A stretch of 64,000 nt of DNA from Legionella_C dresdenensis (GTDB taxonomy: Bacteria; Pseudomonadota; Gammaproteobacteria; Legionellales; Legionellaceae), in NCBI RefSeq assembly GCF_042649825.1, contig NZ_JBHSAB010000029.1, positions 1 through 64,000 on the forward strand, given 5' to 3'. Position 1 is the first letter of the stretch; the number at the start of each line of letters is the position of its first letter. Position numbers and translations under genes: made by a program. Shown here piece after piece: positions 1 through 8,049 of this stretch. Under the pieces are notes generated by a model. The model was given only the letters and a program-made list of their open reading frames with translations, was not told the DNA's origin and did no database searches.

Positions 1-50
1 CTTAAATAAATTTAATCTGTAAATACATTAGACAATGCTACATGTCAAAA

Positions 51-743
51 TTAAATGGAAATAGTACTAGTTAGTTTGGCAAAAAACTTATAAATTCCTT
101 CTGTTTGACGATGTTCACTTACTAAAAAATAATTAGTGGATATGCCATCTGATTTTTTATTTTTCCATTCATTAATAATTTCTTGTGGAGATTTTTTACC
201 ATACTGGTCCATTAGCATACTATTCAAATCGCAAAGTGCTCTAATTTTTTTATCTTTAAGATTATCCCGATCAAAATTGCTCTCTTTAAGCCTACTCATG
301 TGCTCAGTTATATCATGAAGTTTTTGAGTATAATTCATAGGTACTTGAGTGTCAGATATAAAGTTTATTTGATTGTCACTTACCCGTTTAAACAAGTCCT
401 CGGTAGATAATACACTGTTTATCTTAGAACATGTTTTGTGGATTTCTGAGGTTGTAAGATTTAGCTTATAAAATTGATAAGCTTGACACAAGACACTAAC
501 ATAGTACTCTTCTATTCTAGAAATATAAGTATTTTTGTTGCTTAAACTAAGCTTGGGTAAATCCAATTCTTTAATTATTTGATGAGCTAATTGCTGAATT
601 TGTTCGGGAGCTGTAATGTTATCTGGAAAACGAACCTCCCTAAAAGCTAATACTAAATCTGCAATATTTTTATCTGACAATGCTTGAAGATAGGTGCTCT
701 TAAGTTTGTCGGCTAGATTTTTAATTGATTCATTTAAACTCAT
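51..743 (-). CDS. hypothetical protein, 230 aa
   Basis: I do not recognise this protein. It is hydrophilic and predicted mostly helical, with no signal peptide or membrane segment, and it begins with an ATG at 743 (MSLNESIKNLADKLKSTY). The coding sequence is AT-rich like the surrounding accessory DNA. A second ORF on the plus strand inside it is only a shadow. Its closeness to a resolvase and other orphan genes suggests accessory origin. An effector role is possible but nothing in the sequence shows it. Confidence 0.6.
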   Translation of the reverse strand: MSLNESIKNLADKLKSTYLQALSDKNIADLVLAFREVRFPDNITAPEQIQQLAHQIIKELDLPKLSLSNKNTYISRIEEYYVSVLCQAYQFYKLNLTTSEIHKTCSKINSVLSTEDLFKRVSDNQINFISDTQVPMNYTQKLHDITEHMSRLKESNFDRDNLKDKKIRALCDLNSMLMDQYGKKSPQEIINEWKNKKSDGISTNYFLVSEHRQTEGIYKFFAKLTSTISI

Positions 744-857
744 AATATTTTCTATAATAAAGTCAAGATAACATTATTGTACTATATTAATGCATAAAGA
801 GTTAAACGTGGTCAGATAGATTAATTTTCACTAAAATATTTATTTGTTTATTATTTA

Positions 858-878
858 GGGGTCCTGTGGAAGAACCCC
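858..878. repeat. imperfect hairpin at the edge of the res region
   Basis: GGGGTCCT and AGAACCCC form an imperfect stem around a 5-nt loop. The GGGG start is reminiscent of Tn3-family terminal repeats, but I found no matching inverted copy downstream, so its role is unresolved. Confidence 0.35.
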
Positions 879-919
879 TATTAGGAATCATTGTTTATAC
901 CTTATGATTTAAGCACCAT

Positions 920-1039
920 TGTCAGACTGCAGTATACCCTAACCTGACGTCAGGCAAAGGCTTCAAAACACTGTCAGAAAAATATGCTTTTATCATTTGT
1001 TGACAATTTATCACAAACGTCATAGAGTTCAACCTGACA
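920..1039 (+). other. res: res site of Tn21/Tn501-type resolvase (three subsites)
   Basis: Three pairs of inverted TGTCAG/TGACA-like half-sites lie directly before the resolvase gene: subsite I about 920-949 (TGTCAG...CTGACG), subsite II about 972-1005 (TGTCAG...TTGACA) and subsite III about 1018-1039 (CGTCA...TGACA). The stretch ATACCCTAACCTGACG in subsite I and GTCATAGAG in subsite III match, from memory, the res site of Tn21-group transposons. Size and order fit a roughly 120-bp res site, which also serves as the resolvase promoter region. Confidence 0.75.
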
Positions 1040-1059
1040 TTTTTCATAAAGGAAGCACC

Positions 1060-1623
1060 GTGAGTGGAAAACGCGTAGGCTATATTCGGGTTAGTAGCTT
1101 TGATCAAAATCCGGAACGTCAGCTAGATGGTATTAAACTTGATAAAACCTTTATTGATAAAGCCTCTGGAAAAGATGTTAATCGACCCCAGCTTGAAGCC
1201 CTACTTGCCTATGTTCGTGATGGCGATACCGTTGTTGTCCATAGTATGGACCGGCTTGCCCGCAATCTCATTGATTTACGCAATTTAGTCAATGATTTAA
1301 CAGCTAAAGATGTCAGCGTTGAATTTATCAAAGAGAATTTAACTTTTAGTAGTGATAATTCACCAATGGCTATTTTACTTCTCTCGGTTATGGGTGCTTT
1401 TGCCGAATTTGAACGTGCCCTGCTGAAAGAGCGGCAACGCGAAGGGATTGAGCTCGCGAAAAAACGTGGCGCTTATCCCGGACGGAAAAAGATTCTGTCT
1501 GATGAACAGGTTCAAGTATTAAAAGATAAGATTGCTAGTGGTGCCAAAAAAGCACATGTGGCCAGTGAGTTGGGTATTAGCCGGGAAACATTATATCAAT
1601 ACTTAAGAGCCGGTACTATTTAA
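1060..1623 (+). CDS. tnpR: Tn3-family serine resolvase
   Basis: Site-specific serine recombinase, 187 aa, the usual resolvase length. The N-terminal catalytic domain starts MSGKRVGYIRVSSFDQNPER, with the nucleophilic Ser in the YxRVSxxDQ motif. MDRLARNL, the long E-helix (GAFAEFERALLKERQREGI) and a C-terminal helix-turn-helix (HVASELGISRETLYQYL) follow. I chose the GTG at 1060, preceded by AAGGAAG. The frame is open upstream to 997, but that part lies inside the res site. The enzyme would resolve cointegrates or multimers at res. No tnpA or terminal repeat is visible, so this is a transposon remnant or a captured multimer-resolution module. The next gene starts immediately after its stop codon. 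Confidence 0.9.
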   Translation: MSGKRVGYIRVSSFDQNPERQLDGIKLDKTFIDKASGKDVNRPQLEALLAYVRDGDTVVVHSMDRLARNLIDLRNLVNDLTAKDVSVEFIKENLTFSSDNSPMAILLLSVMGAFAEFERALLKERQREGIELAKKRGAYPGRKKILSDEQVQVLKDKIASGAKKAHVASELGISRETLYQYLRAGTI

Positions 1624-2196
1624 ATGAAATGGGAAGAGTTAAAAGCTGCTGGTGTTATTGAAATCGACAATCAATCATTTTCGTTAATCCATTTACAGGA
1701 CAAGGTGTATCGATACACTATCGATGCTATTGGTAGCCATTCTCAATTATTTTTTGAAGTCCTTGTGCAATACAGTAGCCATTGCATCACGGAGGGGCAA
1801 AAGCGACATGAACCGCCTATAGAAAAACCTGATTTATATGATGATCGTCATGTACCGCGTGTATTTTCTCCTGAACGTTATAAACTTTCACTGCTTTTGC
1901 CCGATGTATTTACTACTTTTTTAATGAGAACCTGTTATTTTACGGGTTATGATAATTGGTTAACCATTGAAATTATTGATGAGCAAGGAGTGAACCGTGA
2001 TTATGAAATTTATTTTAGAGTTCACCAGGAAACAAGCCGATTCCTTAGGCTTTATGTAGAAAGCGCCTATGTTCGTTCTGAGGAAAATATGAGCCGAAAA
2101 CCTAAGCATTTTACTCGTCGTGAGAAAGTTAAGGCAAAAACTTTATTAACGAAAAAATTAAGGAAGGAGTCGTTGTTTGCACCGAGGCGGAAGTAA
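1624..2196 (+). CDS. hypothetical protein cotranscribed with resolvase, 190 aa
   Basis: The ATG follows the tnpR stop codon with no gap, so translation is probably coupled. The protein is soluble, without recognisable motifs. Its C-terminus is strongly basic (residues about 160-190, rich in K and R), which would suit nucleic-acid binding. An intrinsic terminator follows 4 nt after the stop, so tnpR and this gene form a closed two-gene unit. I do not recognise the family. A plasmid- or transposon-borne accessory function is the most that can be inferred. Confidence 0.7.
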   Translation: MKWEELKAAGVIEIDNQSFSLIHLQDKVYRYTIDAIGSHSQLFFEVLVQYSSHCITEGQKRHEPPIEKPDLYDDRHVPRVFSPERYKLSLLLPDVFTTFLMRTCYFTGYDNWLTIEIIDEQGVNRDYEIYFRVHQETSRFLRLYVESAYVRSEENMSRKPKHFTRREKVKAKTLLTKKLRKESLFAPRRK

Positions 2197-2200
2197 ATAT

Positions 2201-2226
2201 AGAAAAAGCCCAATAGGGCTTTTTCT
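2201..2226 (+). terminator. intrinsic terminator of the tnpR unit
   Basis: Perfect 11-bp stem AGAAAAAGCCC / GGGCTTTTTCT with an AATA loop, the 3' arm including a T-run. It starts 4 nt after the stop codon of the gene following tnpR. Confidence 0.85.
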
Positions 2227-2585
2227 CTCGGGTACGCTTAAATATTTCAGCACGGCTGAAACCGGCTAAGCCGGCGGTCAATGGACATCACTTTAAAAGC
2301 AACCCCGCACATATCCATCTATATATAGTTTAATAGGTTTGTATTAATTTGTAAAATATTTCTCCAAAAAAAATTTAACAATAATTCAGCCTAATATTTA
2401 TAATTAATAAAAACCGCCCTTTTGTCTCCTAAATCGATTAATAGAAACGGTTGCCTACTAACTATTGTTTAGCGATTTAAAAGACGCTCTAAAGGGGGTT
2501 AAAATGAATGTCTATCAATTTATAAATTAATAGACATCCAACTTGGCTATAATTAACATAAGGAGTTGAGAATAGGACAGATGAA
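2227..2585. other. intergenic region without recognisable gene
   Basis: About 360 bp. A short GC-richer piece near 2250-2310 (with CCGGCTAAGCCGG) is followed by AT-rich sequence with many stops in all frames. An AAGGAG at 2560-2565 precedes an ATG at 2581, which is out of frame with the gene starting at 2586. I see no RNA gene or longer repeat. Confidence 0.5.
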
Positions 2586-3545
2586 ATGGATTTATTTGAG
2601 AATGCTATTGCCGCTATCCAAGTTGGAATAGAGGACTTTGAGTCTACGGATGAGAGAAGAGCCTTATCGTCAGTAAGAAATATTTTTTCAGGACTTGTGT
2701 TGTTGTATAAATCAAAATTATGGGAACTATCTCCACAAAATGATGAATATCTTCTAATTAAAACCGATCTGTTATATCAAATTCAAGATGATCGTGTTTT
2801 TGTTTCATCAAAGAAGCCGAAAGACAGGCCAGGAAAAACGGTAACTATTCATCAAATACAAGAGAGATTTGATTCTTTATGTATAGATGTAAACTGGGAG
2901 TTGTTTGATAAACTAAAAAAAGAACGAGATAATATCGAGCATTTCTATAGTTCTCGCGATAATTTGTTGTTACGCAATACTGTTAACGATGCTTTTTCCC
3001 TAATATCCAGTTTTATTGAAAGTCACCTTGAACTAGATGTTAAAGAAACTTTGGGGCAAGAATATTGGCAAGCTCTCATAACAAATAAAAATGTATATAA
3101 TGCCGAAAAAGAAAAGTGCGATAGATCAATAGAGAGCATTGAATGTAGCTTTGATTGGGTAAAGCCTTATTTAAATAAGATTACTTGTGAATTCTGTGGT
3201 TCTGATCTGGTTTCTATTTCAGAAGGTAGTCTATATGAGTTCAACTGCGTTGAGTTGAAATGCAGAAATTGCGATAAGTCTATCACAGACATACCTGGGT
3301 ATGTTGTGAATATGATTGCTAGAGAGCGTTTTGATTTTGAAGCTTCAAAATTAGGTTTGAGCGATATTGCTATTTGTCCTTCTTGCAGTGAAGAATGTTT
3401 TGTAAAAGGCGAAAATGTATGCATAGCCTGCGATTATGAACCTGATAACTTAGTCTGTCGATATTGTGAAGCGGAAACAGATATTGAAGATTTAGATGAT
3501 AGCTCGATTTGTGGCTACTGCAACCACCAACTCTCCAAAGACTAG
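2586..3545 (+). CDS. HEPN-motif protein with multiple zinc ribbons, 319 aa
   Basis: The helical N-terminal part (residues 1-150) contains R114-DNIE-H119, which fits the Rx4-6H motif of HEPN nucleases. The C-terminal part holds six CxxC pairs: C201/204, C226/229, C264/267, C279/282, C291/294 and C309/312. These should form zinc ribbons or rubredoxin-like knuckles that could bind nucleic acid or protein. HEPN proteins are commonly RNases in toxin, abortive-infection and defence systems. The HEPN assignment rests on motif and helical context only. The start is the ATG at 2586; its Shine-Dalgarno sequence is weak. It sits with two orphan genes downstream of a transposon resolvase, a typical place for accessory or defence genes. 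Confidence 0.65.
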   Translation: MDLFENAIAAIQVGIEDFESTDERRALSSVRNIFSGLVLLYKSKLWELSPQNDEYLLIKTDLLYQIQDDRVFVSSKKPKDRPGKTVTIHQIQERFDSLCIDVNWELFDKLKKERDNIEHFYSSRDNLLLRNTVNDAFSLISSFIESHLELDVKETLGQEYWQALITNKNVYNAEKEKCDRSIESIECSFDWVKPYLNKITCEFCGSDLVSISEGSLYEFNCVELKCRNCDKSITDIPGYVVNMIARERFDFEASKLGLSDIAICPSCSEECFVKGENVCIACDYEPDNLVCRYCEAETDIEDLDDSSICGYCNHQLSKD

Positions 3546-3771
3546 GCGTTACAAAATTCAAGGAGTAAAGATATCCATTAAGTATATAAATTGCTCAACA
3601 CTGATAAATTAACTCGATTTCTTAACGAATTTCTTGTTGATCTTTCGTTGCTCAAGGAAGCAGGGTAAGGAGTAATAAAAACCCTCGTTTATTTAACCGT
3701 GCCTCGAATCCCGGAATATTATGAAATTAAACTATACTTAAATTTAAATGTCTAAATGAAAAGGAATTGAT

Positions 3772-4020
3772 ATGACTAAATACCAAACCGTATATGAAGA
3801 CGAGTTAGACACTTTCATAAAGATATGCCATGAAGAAGGATATGATCCAAACGAATTCAATTTTAATGAACATAATGTTCAAAATCCTAGTAGCATTGGT
3901 TCGGTTTATGGAAAGGTAACAATATCGAGAAATGGAAAATCTAAAACCTACAATACAGGAAATGGAAGTAGTTGGAACGCTGACTTTGAAAATGATCTAA
4001 AAAACAAATCATTTGATTGA
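3772..4020 (+). CDS. small hypothetical protein, 82 aa
   Basis: Short acidic protein (MTKYQTVYEDELDTFIKICHE). Residues about 40-82 look like beta strands with polar ends. AAAAGGAATTG before the ATG at 3772 is a plausible ribosome binding site. The next gene begins 31 nt downstream on the same strand, so the two may be cotranscribed. I do not recognise the family. Confidence 0.6.
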   Translation: MTKYQTVYEDELDTFIKICHEEGYDPNEFNFNEHNVQNPSSIGSVYGKVTISRNGKSKTYNTGNGSSWNADFENDLKNKSFD

Positions 4021-4050
4021 TGATTCAAATCAGATCATAAGGAAACTATT

Positions 4051-4926
4051 GTGGGTAATAGTAAGTTCAAAATTTTTCTAAAAGAAAGCTCTAACCAGAA
4101 TCATGACTTATCTTGGTGGTTACAAGAAGAAAATCAAGAGAATAAAGCTGATGTTTTTGTTCCTTCGAAAGAGTATTTAGCCTTTACGCTTAAAGAACTT
4201 CAACTTATTGATGGTTTAGAGATAAGCACCTACTTTGATGAAGAAAATAAAAATGACAGAGATGTAACCAAAAGACAAGGTGTTATTCTTGCAATAATGA
4301 ATATTAAAAAGGATTATAATAATCGCCAAATTATAATGTTTGGAAGTGGTGGTGAAATAAATGAATATAATCTTTATATCAATAAAATTGAAAACCCAAA
4401 TGAAAATCCGATATGTACTGTAAAAGATAATTATACGGGAAATGGCTTAAATATTCGCCTTACTTTAATGCCTGCACAATTTGATTATATTGCTGGTCTA
4501 ATAAAAATTAATCGGTTGGAAAGGTTAGAACTAGAACTATTAGAGCCACCAGGATTTTATTCATCACCTAATTCAGATTTCATTAAGGTGTTACCTAATT
4601 CAAAAGAGCTTGAAGTAGTTACACCAGAGAATTGCAAAATAAAACCTCCACGTTTAGGAAAATCATATTTTACTATATACGCCTATCGTCATGACAACCT
4701 AACTAAAGTTACCGAGGAAAACGCTTCCTTAGAAAAGGAATATGAGAAATTCCCTGAATACAAGGAAATTCTCGAAAAAATATTGAATCGGCTTGATAGT
4801 CTTGAAAAATATGTAGGTCTTCCGCTATGGCTATTCGTGGGTGCATTTTTTGGGGCATTCATTATGCCATGGATAATAAAAGTTGGTTCTGTTATAAAAG
4901 AAATCATTTTCAATTTTTTTTCTTAA
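4051..4926 (+). CDS. hypothetical C-terminally membrane-anchored protein, 291 aa
   Basis: A GTG start at 4051 is supported by AAGGA 7 nt upstream. The first 230 residues are soluble and mixed alpha/beta. A charged helical stretch (about 225-255) is followed by one or two hydrophobic segments at the very C-terminus (LPLWLFVGAFFGAFIMPWII and VIKEIIFNFFS). This gives a cytoplasmic domain tethered to the membrane. The 31-nt gap to the preceding small gene suggests an operon. A membrane-acting partner of a defence module is conceivable next to the HEPN-like gene, but no motif supports a specific role. Confidence 0.65.
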   Translation: MGNSKFKIFLKESSNQNHDLSWWLQEENQENKADVFVPSKEYLAFTLKELQLIDGLEISTYFDEENKNDRDVTKRQGVILAIMNIKKDYNNRQIIMFGSGGEINEYNLYINKIENPNENPICTVKDNYTGNGLNIRLTLMPAQFDYIAGLIKINRLERLELELLEPPGFYSSPNSDFIKVLPNSKELEVVTPENCKIKPPRLGKSYFTIYAYRHDNLTKVTEENASLEKEYEKFPEYKEILEKILNRLDSLEKYVGLPLWLFVGAFFGAFIMPWIIKVGSVIKEIIFNFFS

Positions 4927-5324
4927 TTACCTCATCATTTAAGCCCAGCTACAATGTCCTATCATGAGTTATGGCTTGGTCAAAAAGGGAATTTGCTTTT
5001 TAACGAAATCTTATACATCTCAAACTATTTATTTTTATCTACGCATCAAAACTAAAAAATCATAATAATTTAAGTAATATGCAAACTGTTTAGGTTAGAT
5101 AAGAGACGTTATCTAGCTCAAAGTAGAAGCCCTTCCTAATTACGGGTAAATGTGTATAGTAAAGAAATAAATTAGAATGAAAAATAATAATATTTTTTTA
5201 CCAAAGTCGGTTGGCCGTTCCATTACTTCCCTAGCCCCTCTTATTTTAAAAAATAAGAGGAACTTTTCAGCCTGCGCTGCATCAAGGCTTGCATCTACGT
5301 CGGCTGTCTTAAGCTGGAATAAAA
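4927..5324. other. intergenic region, AT-rich
   Basis: About 400 bp between a plus-strand and a minus-strand gene. Apart from a perfect hairpin at 5237-5260 I see no gene. A 55-codon ORF at 5177-5344 lacks a ribosome binding site and runs through the hairpin. Confidence 0.5.
5237..5260. terminator. bidirectional hairpin between converging genes
   Basis: Perfect 11-bp inverted repeat CCTCTTATTTT / AAAATAAGAGG with a 2-nt loop, between converging transcription units. The A/T-rich inner stem fits a bidirectional terminator, but a long U-tract is missing. Confidence 0.5.
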
Positions 5325-6203
5325 CTAAACTCCAAATTTTCTAGTTTCTGGCTCATCTTGTGTAATTCCTGTGAGAGGAGTATTACCTTTTTGTTTTCCC
5401 TGTGAAGGAGTAAGAATAGGAGGAAAATGTGTATTATCGAGCATCATCTCATTCAATGAGTCTTGCGGGTTCCCAAGCATTTGCATTGACGCTAGAGGCC
5501 TAACTTGCGCTACATTTTCAGCTGATGGGTTAAACTCTAAACCTGAACACCATTGAATGATATTTTGTATAAATTGAGGAAGGGAATGTAAAAATTTCCA
5601 GATTAAGCTTGTTTTTCTATATGTATTTACAGCTGCAAAAAGATGAGCTTGTGCGCTAGTGCGTTGTTCATTGTTTCCAGCTGTAGTTTTTTTTAACATT
5701 GCCTTTATTTCATTTAATGACGCTTTTTGCACAATGTCTTTGGCAAGCTGAGTCGGGTTATCACACCCTTCTACTAATACTTTGATACCTGTATGTAAGC
5801 ATATTTCTTTATAGGACTTTATTAATACTACTCTCCGTAGCTTGTCATATATTCCTTCACTAACCCCGTTTGGTAGCATAAGCCCTATTCCAGGACTGTT
5901 AAAAAAGCCTCTTGGAGAAAGGAGGTTTCGATAAGATGGAATCCCTATATCAGATATATCTAAAAATAAGCTACTATTATTGCGGATCACTCTTTCAATA
6001 ACTGGTATAATGATATTTTTATTTTTAGTAAGGCACGCGAGCAAAATAGTGCTGGCTTCAAAATGAGTATGTACCGTGATAGGCATTCTAGCATCTTGAA
6101 TCGGCGGAGTACTGTCTCGGCCAAGCTTCGCAGCTTTTTTAACTGACTCTACATTTTGTGTGTATATAGCTTGTAAATAAGCTTCCCTTTGAGGTGTGCT
6201 CAT
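5325..6203 (-). CDS. hypothetical protein, effector candidate, 292 aa
   Basis: The frame is open to 6218, but the second ATG at 6203 (MSTPQREAYLQAIYTQNVES) has GGAG at the right distance, so I use it. Residues about 1-90 (AYLQAIYTQNVESVKKAAKLG, then a stretch ending in ILLACLTKNKNIIIPVIERVI) resemble degenerate ankyrin-like helix pairs. The rest has no recognisable domain, and the C-terminal 60 residues are polar and probably disordered. It has no signal peptide. Soluble, orphan, ankyrin-like proteins are common among Legionellales effectors, but this is a weak inference. Confidence 0.55.
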   Translation of the reverse strand: MSTPQREAYLQAIYTQNVESVKKAAKLGRDSTPPIQDARMPITVHTHFEASTILLACLTKNKNIIIPVIERVIRNNSSLFLDISDIGIPSYRNLLSPRGFFNSPGIGLMLPNGVSEGIYDKLRRVVLIKSYKEICLHTGIKVLVEGCDNPTQLAKDIVQKASLNEIKAMLKKTTAGNNEQRTSAQAHLFAAVNTYRKTSLIWKFLHSLPQFIQNIIQWCSGLEFNPSAENVAQVRPLASMQMLGNPQDSLNEMMLDNTHFPPILTPSQGKQKGNTPLTGITQDEPETRKFGV

Positions 6204-6738
6204 AATAATCTCCAACATTGAGTATTCTATAGGATCGTTTAAAAATGTACTTACTTGTTAGGCTGTTATTTTGTACTGCGCATATATGTTTAAATATTGT
6301 ACCATGTGATCTGTATTTTGCATATAGCAGGTATTGATTAGCTATAGATATTTCTCTTTGAAATATCTCTGCCCATTACCACCGGCCTTTTCTTTAGTAT
6401 TAAAATATTTAATCCTATGTTTTGACAAGAATAGGATGATGACCAACTCACTACATTCTTAAATATCTATCTTTTAATGGCTTTATAATAATTTGATTTG
6501 AATATGAGTTTTTAATAAATAAGACTTTTAAAAAGATGTTTATTATTAAGGATGTATTAAAATTAATCTAAATCAGTTTTCTAGTATCAAAAACGGTCGT
6601 TTTCTAATAATTTCAATTATTGAATTATTTCTGGCCAATAGCATTGTCGGATTTAAGGCTATTAAATAATCCCTTAAATCGATTGCCCCTTTTAATTTCG
6701 CTTTATGCCATCAATTCCTCTATAGAGTCTAGAGATTA
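6204..6738. other. intergenic region without recognisable gene
   Basis: About 530 bp of AT-rich DNA between two minus-strand genes. A short plus-strand ORF (6620-6808) overlaps the next gene's 3' end and has no coding features. I see no hairpin terminator, RNA gene or repeat. Confidence 0.5.
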
Positions 6739-7794
6739 TTATGAACCCAAAGTCTTTCCAGTATTATTAATGTTTAATTCTTCAAGGAAAGGTTTTATGT
6801 TTTTATAAACCTCTTTTAATTTTCCTTGTCCAAGTGCTTTAGCATGTTTTTCTTCAAGCTCTAATATTGACATATCACCATTTAGTGCTTTCTTTATATC
6901 ATTAACCGCCGCCTCTTTCTGGTTTAGCGAGCATCCACCAAAAAACCTATCTAAACGGCCGATATATTGTTCTGGAGTAATGGATTTACGAGCAATTAAA
7001 TAATTATCGACCCAACTATTATACTCTTCTCGCTTAGAAGTAATTGCTTTATTAACTTCCTTGGAAATTAATGGCTTAAGCGGATGCGTAAATATATCAT
7101 CTACATTTGTTCCTTCTTTAGCACTGGTTTCAAGATAAGAAAAACCCTTGCTCTCAGCAAAAGCTTGTGCTCTTTTTGCTGCAACCACTCTTCGGTTTTC
7201 AATATCGATTTTAGCCCCCACCACTATTATTTGGCACCCTTCAGAAATTAAGTATGCTTCTTCGGCATATATCTCTTCTATCATTTCAAAACTTTTAGCA
7301 TTGTTAACATCAAATACTAAGAAGATTGCATCTGCTTTTCTCATTATCGCATTTTTGGCGCTTCCCCATTTGGAATTTACATAACCAAAATCATAAATAT
7401 TTAAATTTGCAATGCTTCCCTGGCAGGGTATTTTATGTTTGACTGGGTCGAAATTAAATTGAGTATGCTTATTTTGATTAGAAAAAGATTTTTTTGTAAA
7501 TCGCTCAATTATCGAACTTATTCCCGTGCCTGCTTGGCCTAAAATAGCATAATTAAATGTGTAAGAACTTGAATTTGATGGTAGCTCAGGCTCTTTAATA
7601 TTAGTTTCATTCTCCCTTTTCCAATTATTGAGTTTTTCTTCAAATTGCTTGACTGGGCTAAATTTTTCGCCTGGTAAAAGCGCTGATTCATCAATAATCA
7701 CCGAGCTATTATTAACAACAACGTTTACTGGATTATTAATAAGTTGTCCCGTACGAAAACATTTAAACTCTTCAGGAATTGTCTTTTTGGTCAT
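6739..7794 (-). CDS. U-box-like / Ras-like pseudo-GTPase fusion protein, 351 aa
   Basis: The ATG at 7794 is used; a TTG at 7806 is also in frame. Residues 5-40 (IPEEFKCFRTGQLINNPV, then IIDESALL) match the start of a U-box, the RING-like fold that recruits ubiquitin-conjugating E2 enzymes. Residues about 78-245 are Rab/Ras-like: G86-QAGTGIS-S94 in the P-loop place, DFG at 135-137, the hydrophobic AIFLVFDV strand, AKID 194-197 and ETSAK 222-226. Key nucleotide-binding residues are altered: P-loop Lys is Ile92, G3 is DFG instead of DTAGQ, and G4 NKxD is AKID. So it may not bind GTP normally. The tail (about 250-351) is helical. A plausible host-directed ubiquitin ligase using a Rab-like fold for targeting. 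Ligase activity is inferred. Confidence 0.7.
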   Translation of the reverse strand: MTKKTIPEEFKCFRTGQLINNPVNVVVNNSSVIIDESALLPGEKFSPVKQFEEKLNNWKRENETNIKEPELPSNSSSYTFNYAILGQAGTGISSIIERFTKKSFSNQNKHTQFNFDPVKHKIPCQGSIANLNIYDFGYVNSKWGSAKNAIMRKADAIFLVFDVNNAKSFEMIEEIYAEEAYLISEGCQIIVVGAKIDIENRRVVAAKRAQAFAESKGFSYLETSAKEGTNVDDIFTHPLKPLISKEVNKAITSKREEYNSWVDNYLIARKSITPEQYIGRLDRFFGGCSLNQKEAAVNDIKKALNGDMSILELEEKHAKALGQGKLKEVYKNIKPFLEELNINNTGKTLGS

Positions 7795-8049
7795 CGCTAT
7801 TGTCAAAAAGTAATTATGGTGTAATTATAACACAATTAGATTGATGTGTAATCTTGTATTGCTTTAAAATTAACAAGCTCAACATATTTATGCAAAATGC
7901 TCATTAAATATGATTTAATCCGAATTAGTTTTATTGCCGATAAGTGGGTTAACCAGGCTTAATCGTAGGATTTTGCGTCAGGGCGCGAGTTCCGGAGCGC
8001 AAGCCCATCGAAGACAGATACCGCACAAAAAATGGATGATGTATAGTAA

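Noticed and set aside
858..878. GGGG-starting hairpin as a Tn3-family terminal inverted repeat
   Set aside because: No inverted partner of about 38 bp was found on the other side of the resolvase unit, and the sequence is self-complementary rather than a typical terminal repeat.
3575..3669. Short open stretch after the HEPN-like gene (reads KLLNTDKLTRFLNEFLVDLS) that could be a gene remnant
   Set aside because: About 30 codons without a start or recognisable match; too short to support.
3690..3720. Sequence resembling a tRNA T-arm (CTCGAATCCCGG)
   Set aside because: No acceptor stem, anticodon arm or CCA end nearby; not a tRNA and too weak for an attachment site.
5177..5344. 55-codon plus-strand ORF
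   Set aside because: No ribosome binding site, runs through a terminator-like hairpin and overlaps the 3' end of the opposite gene.
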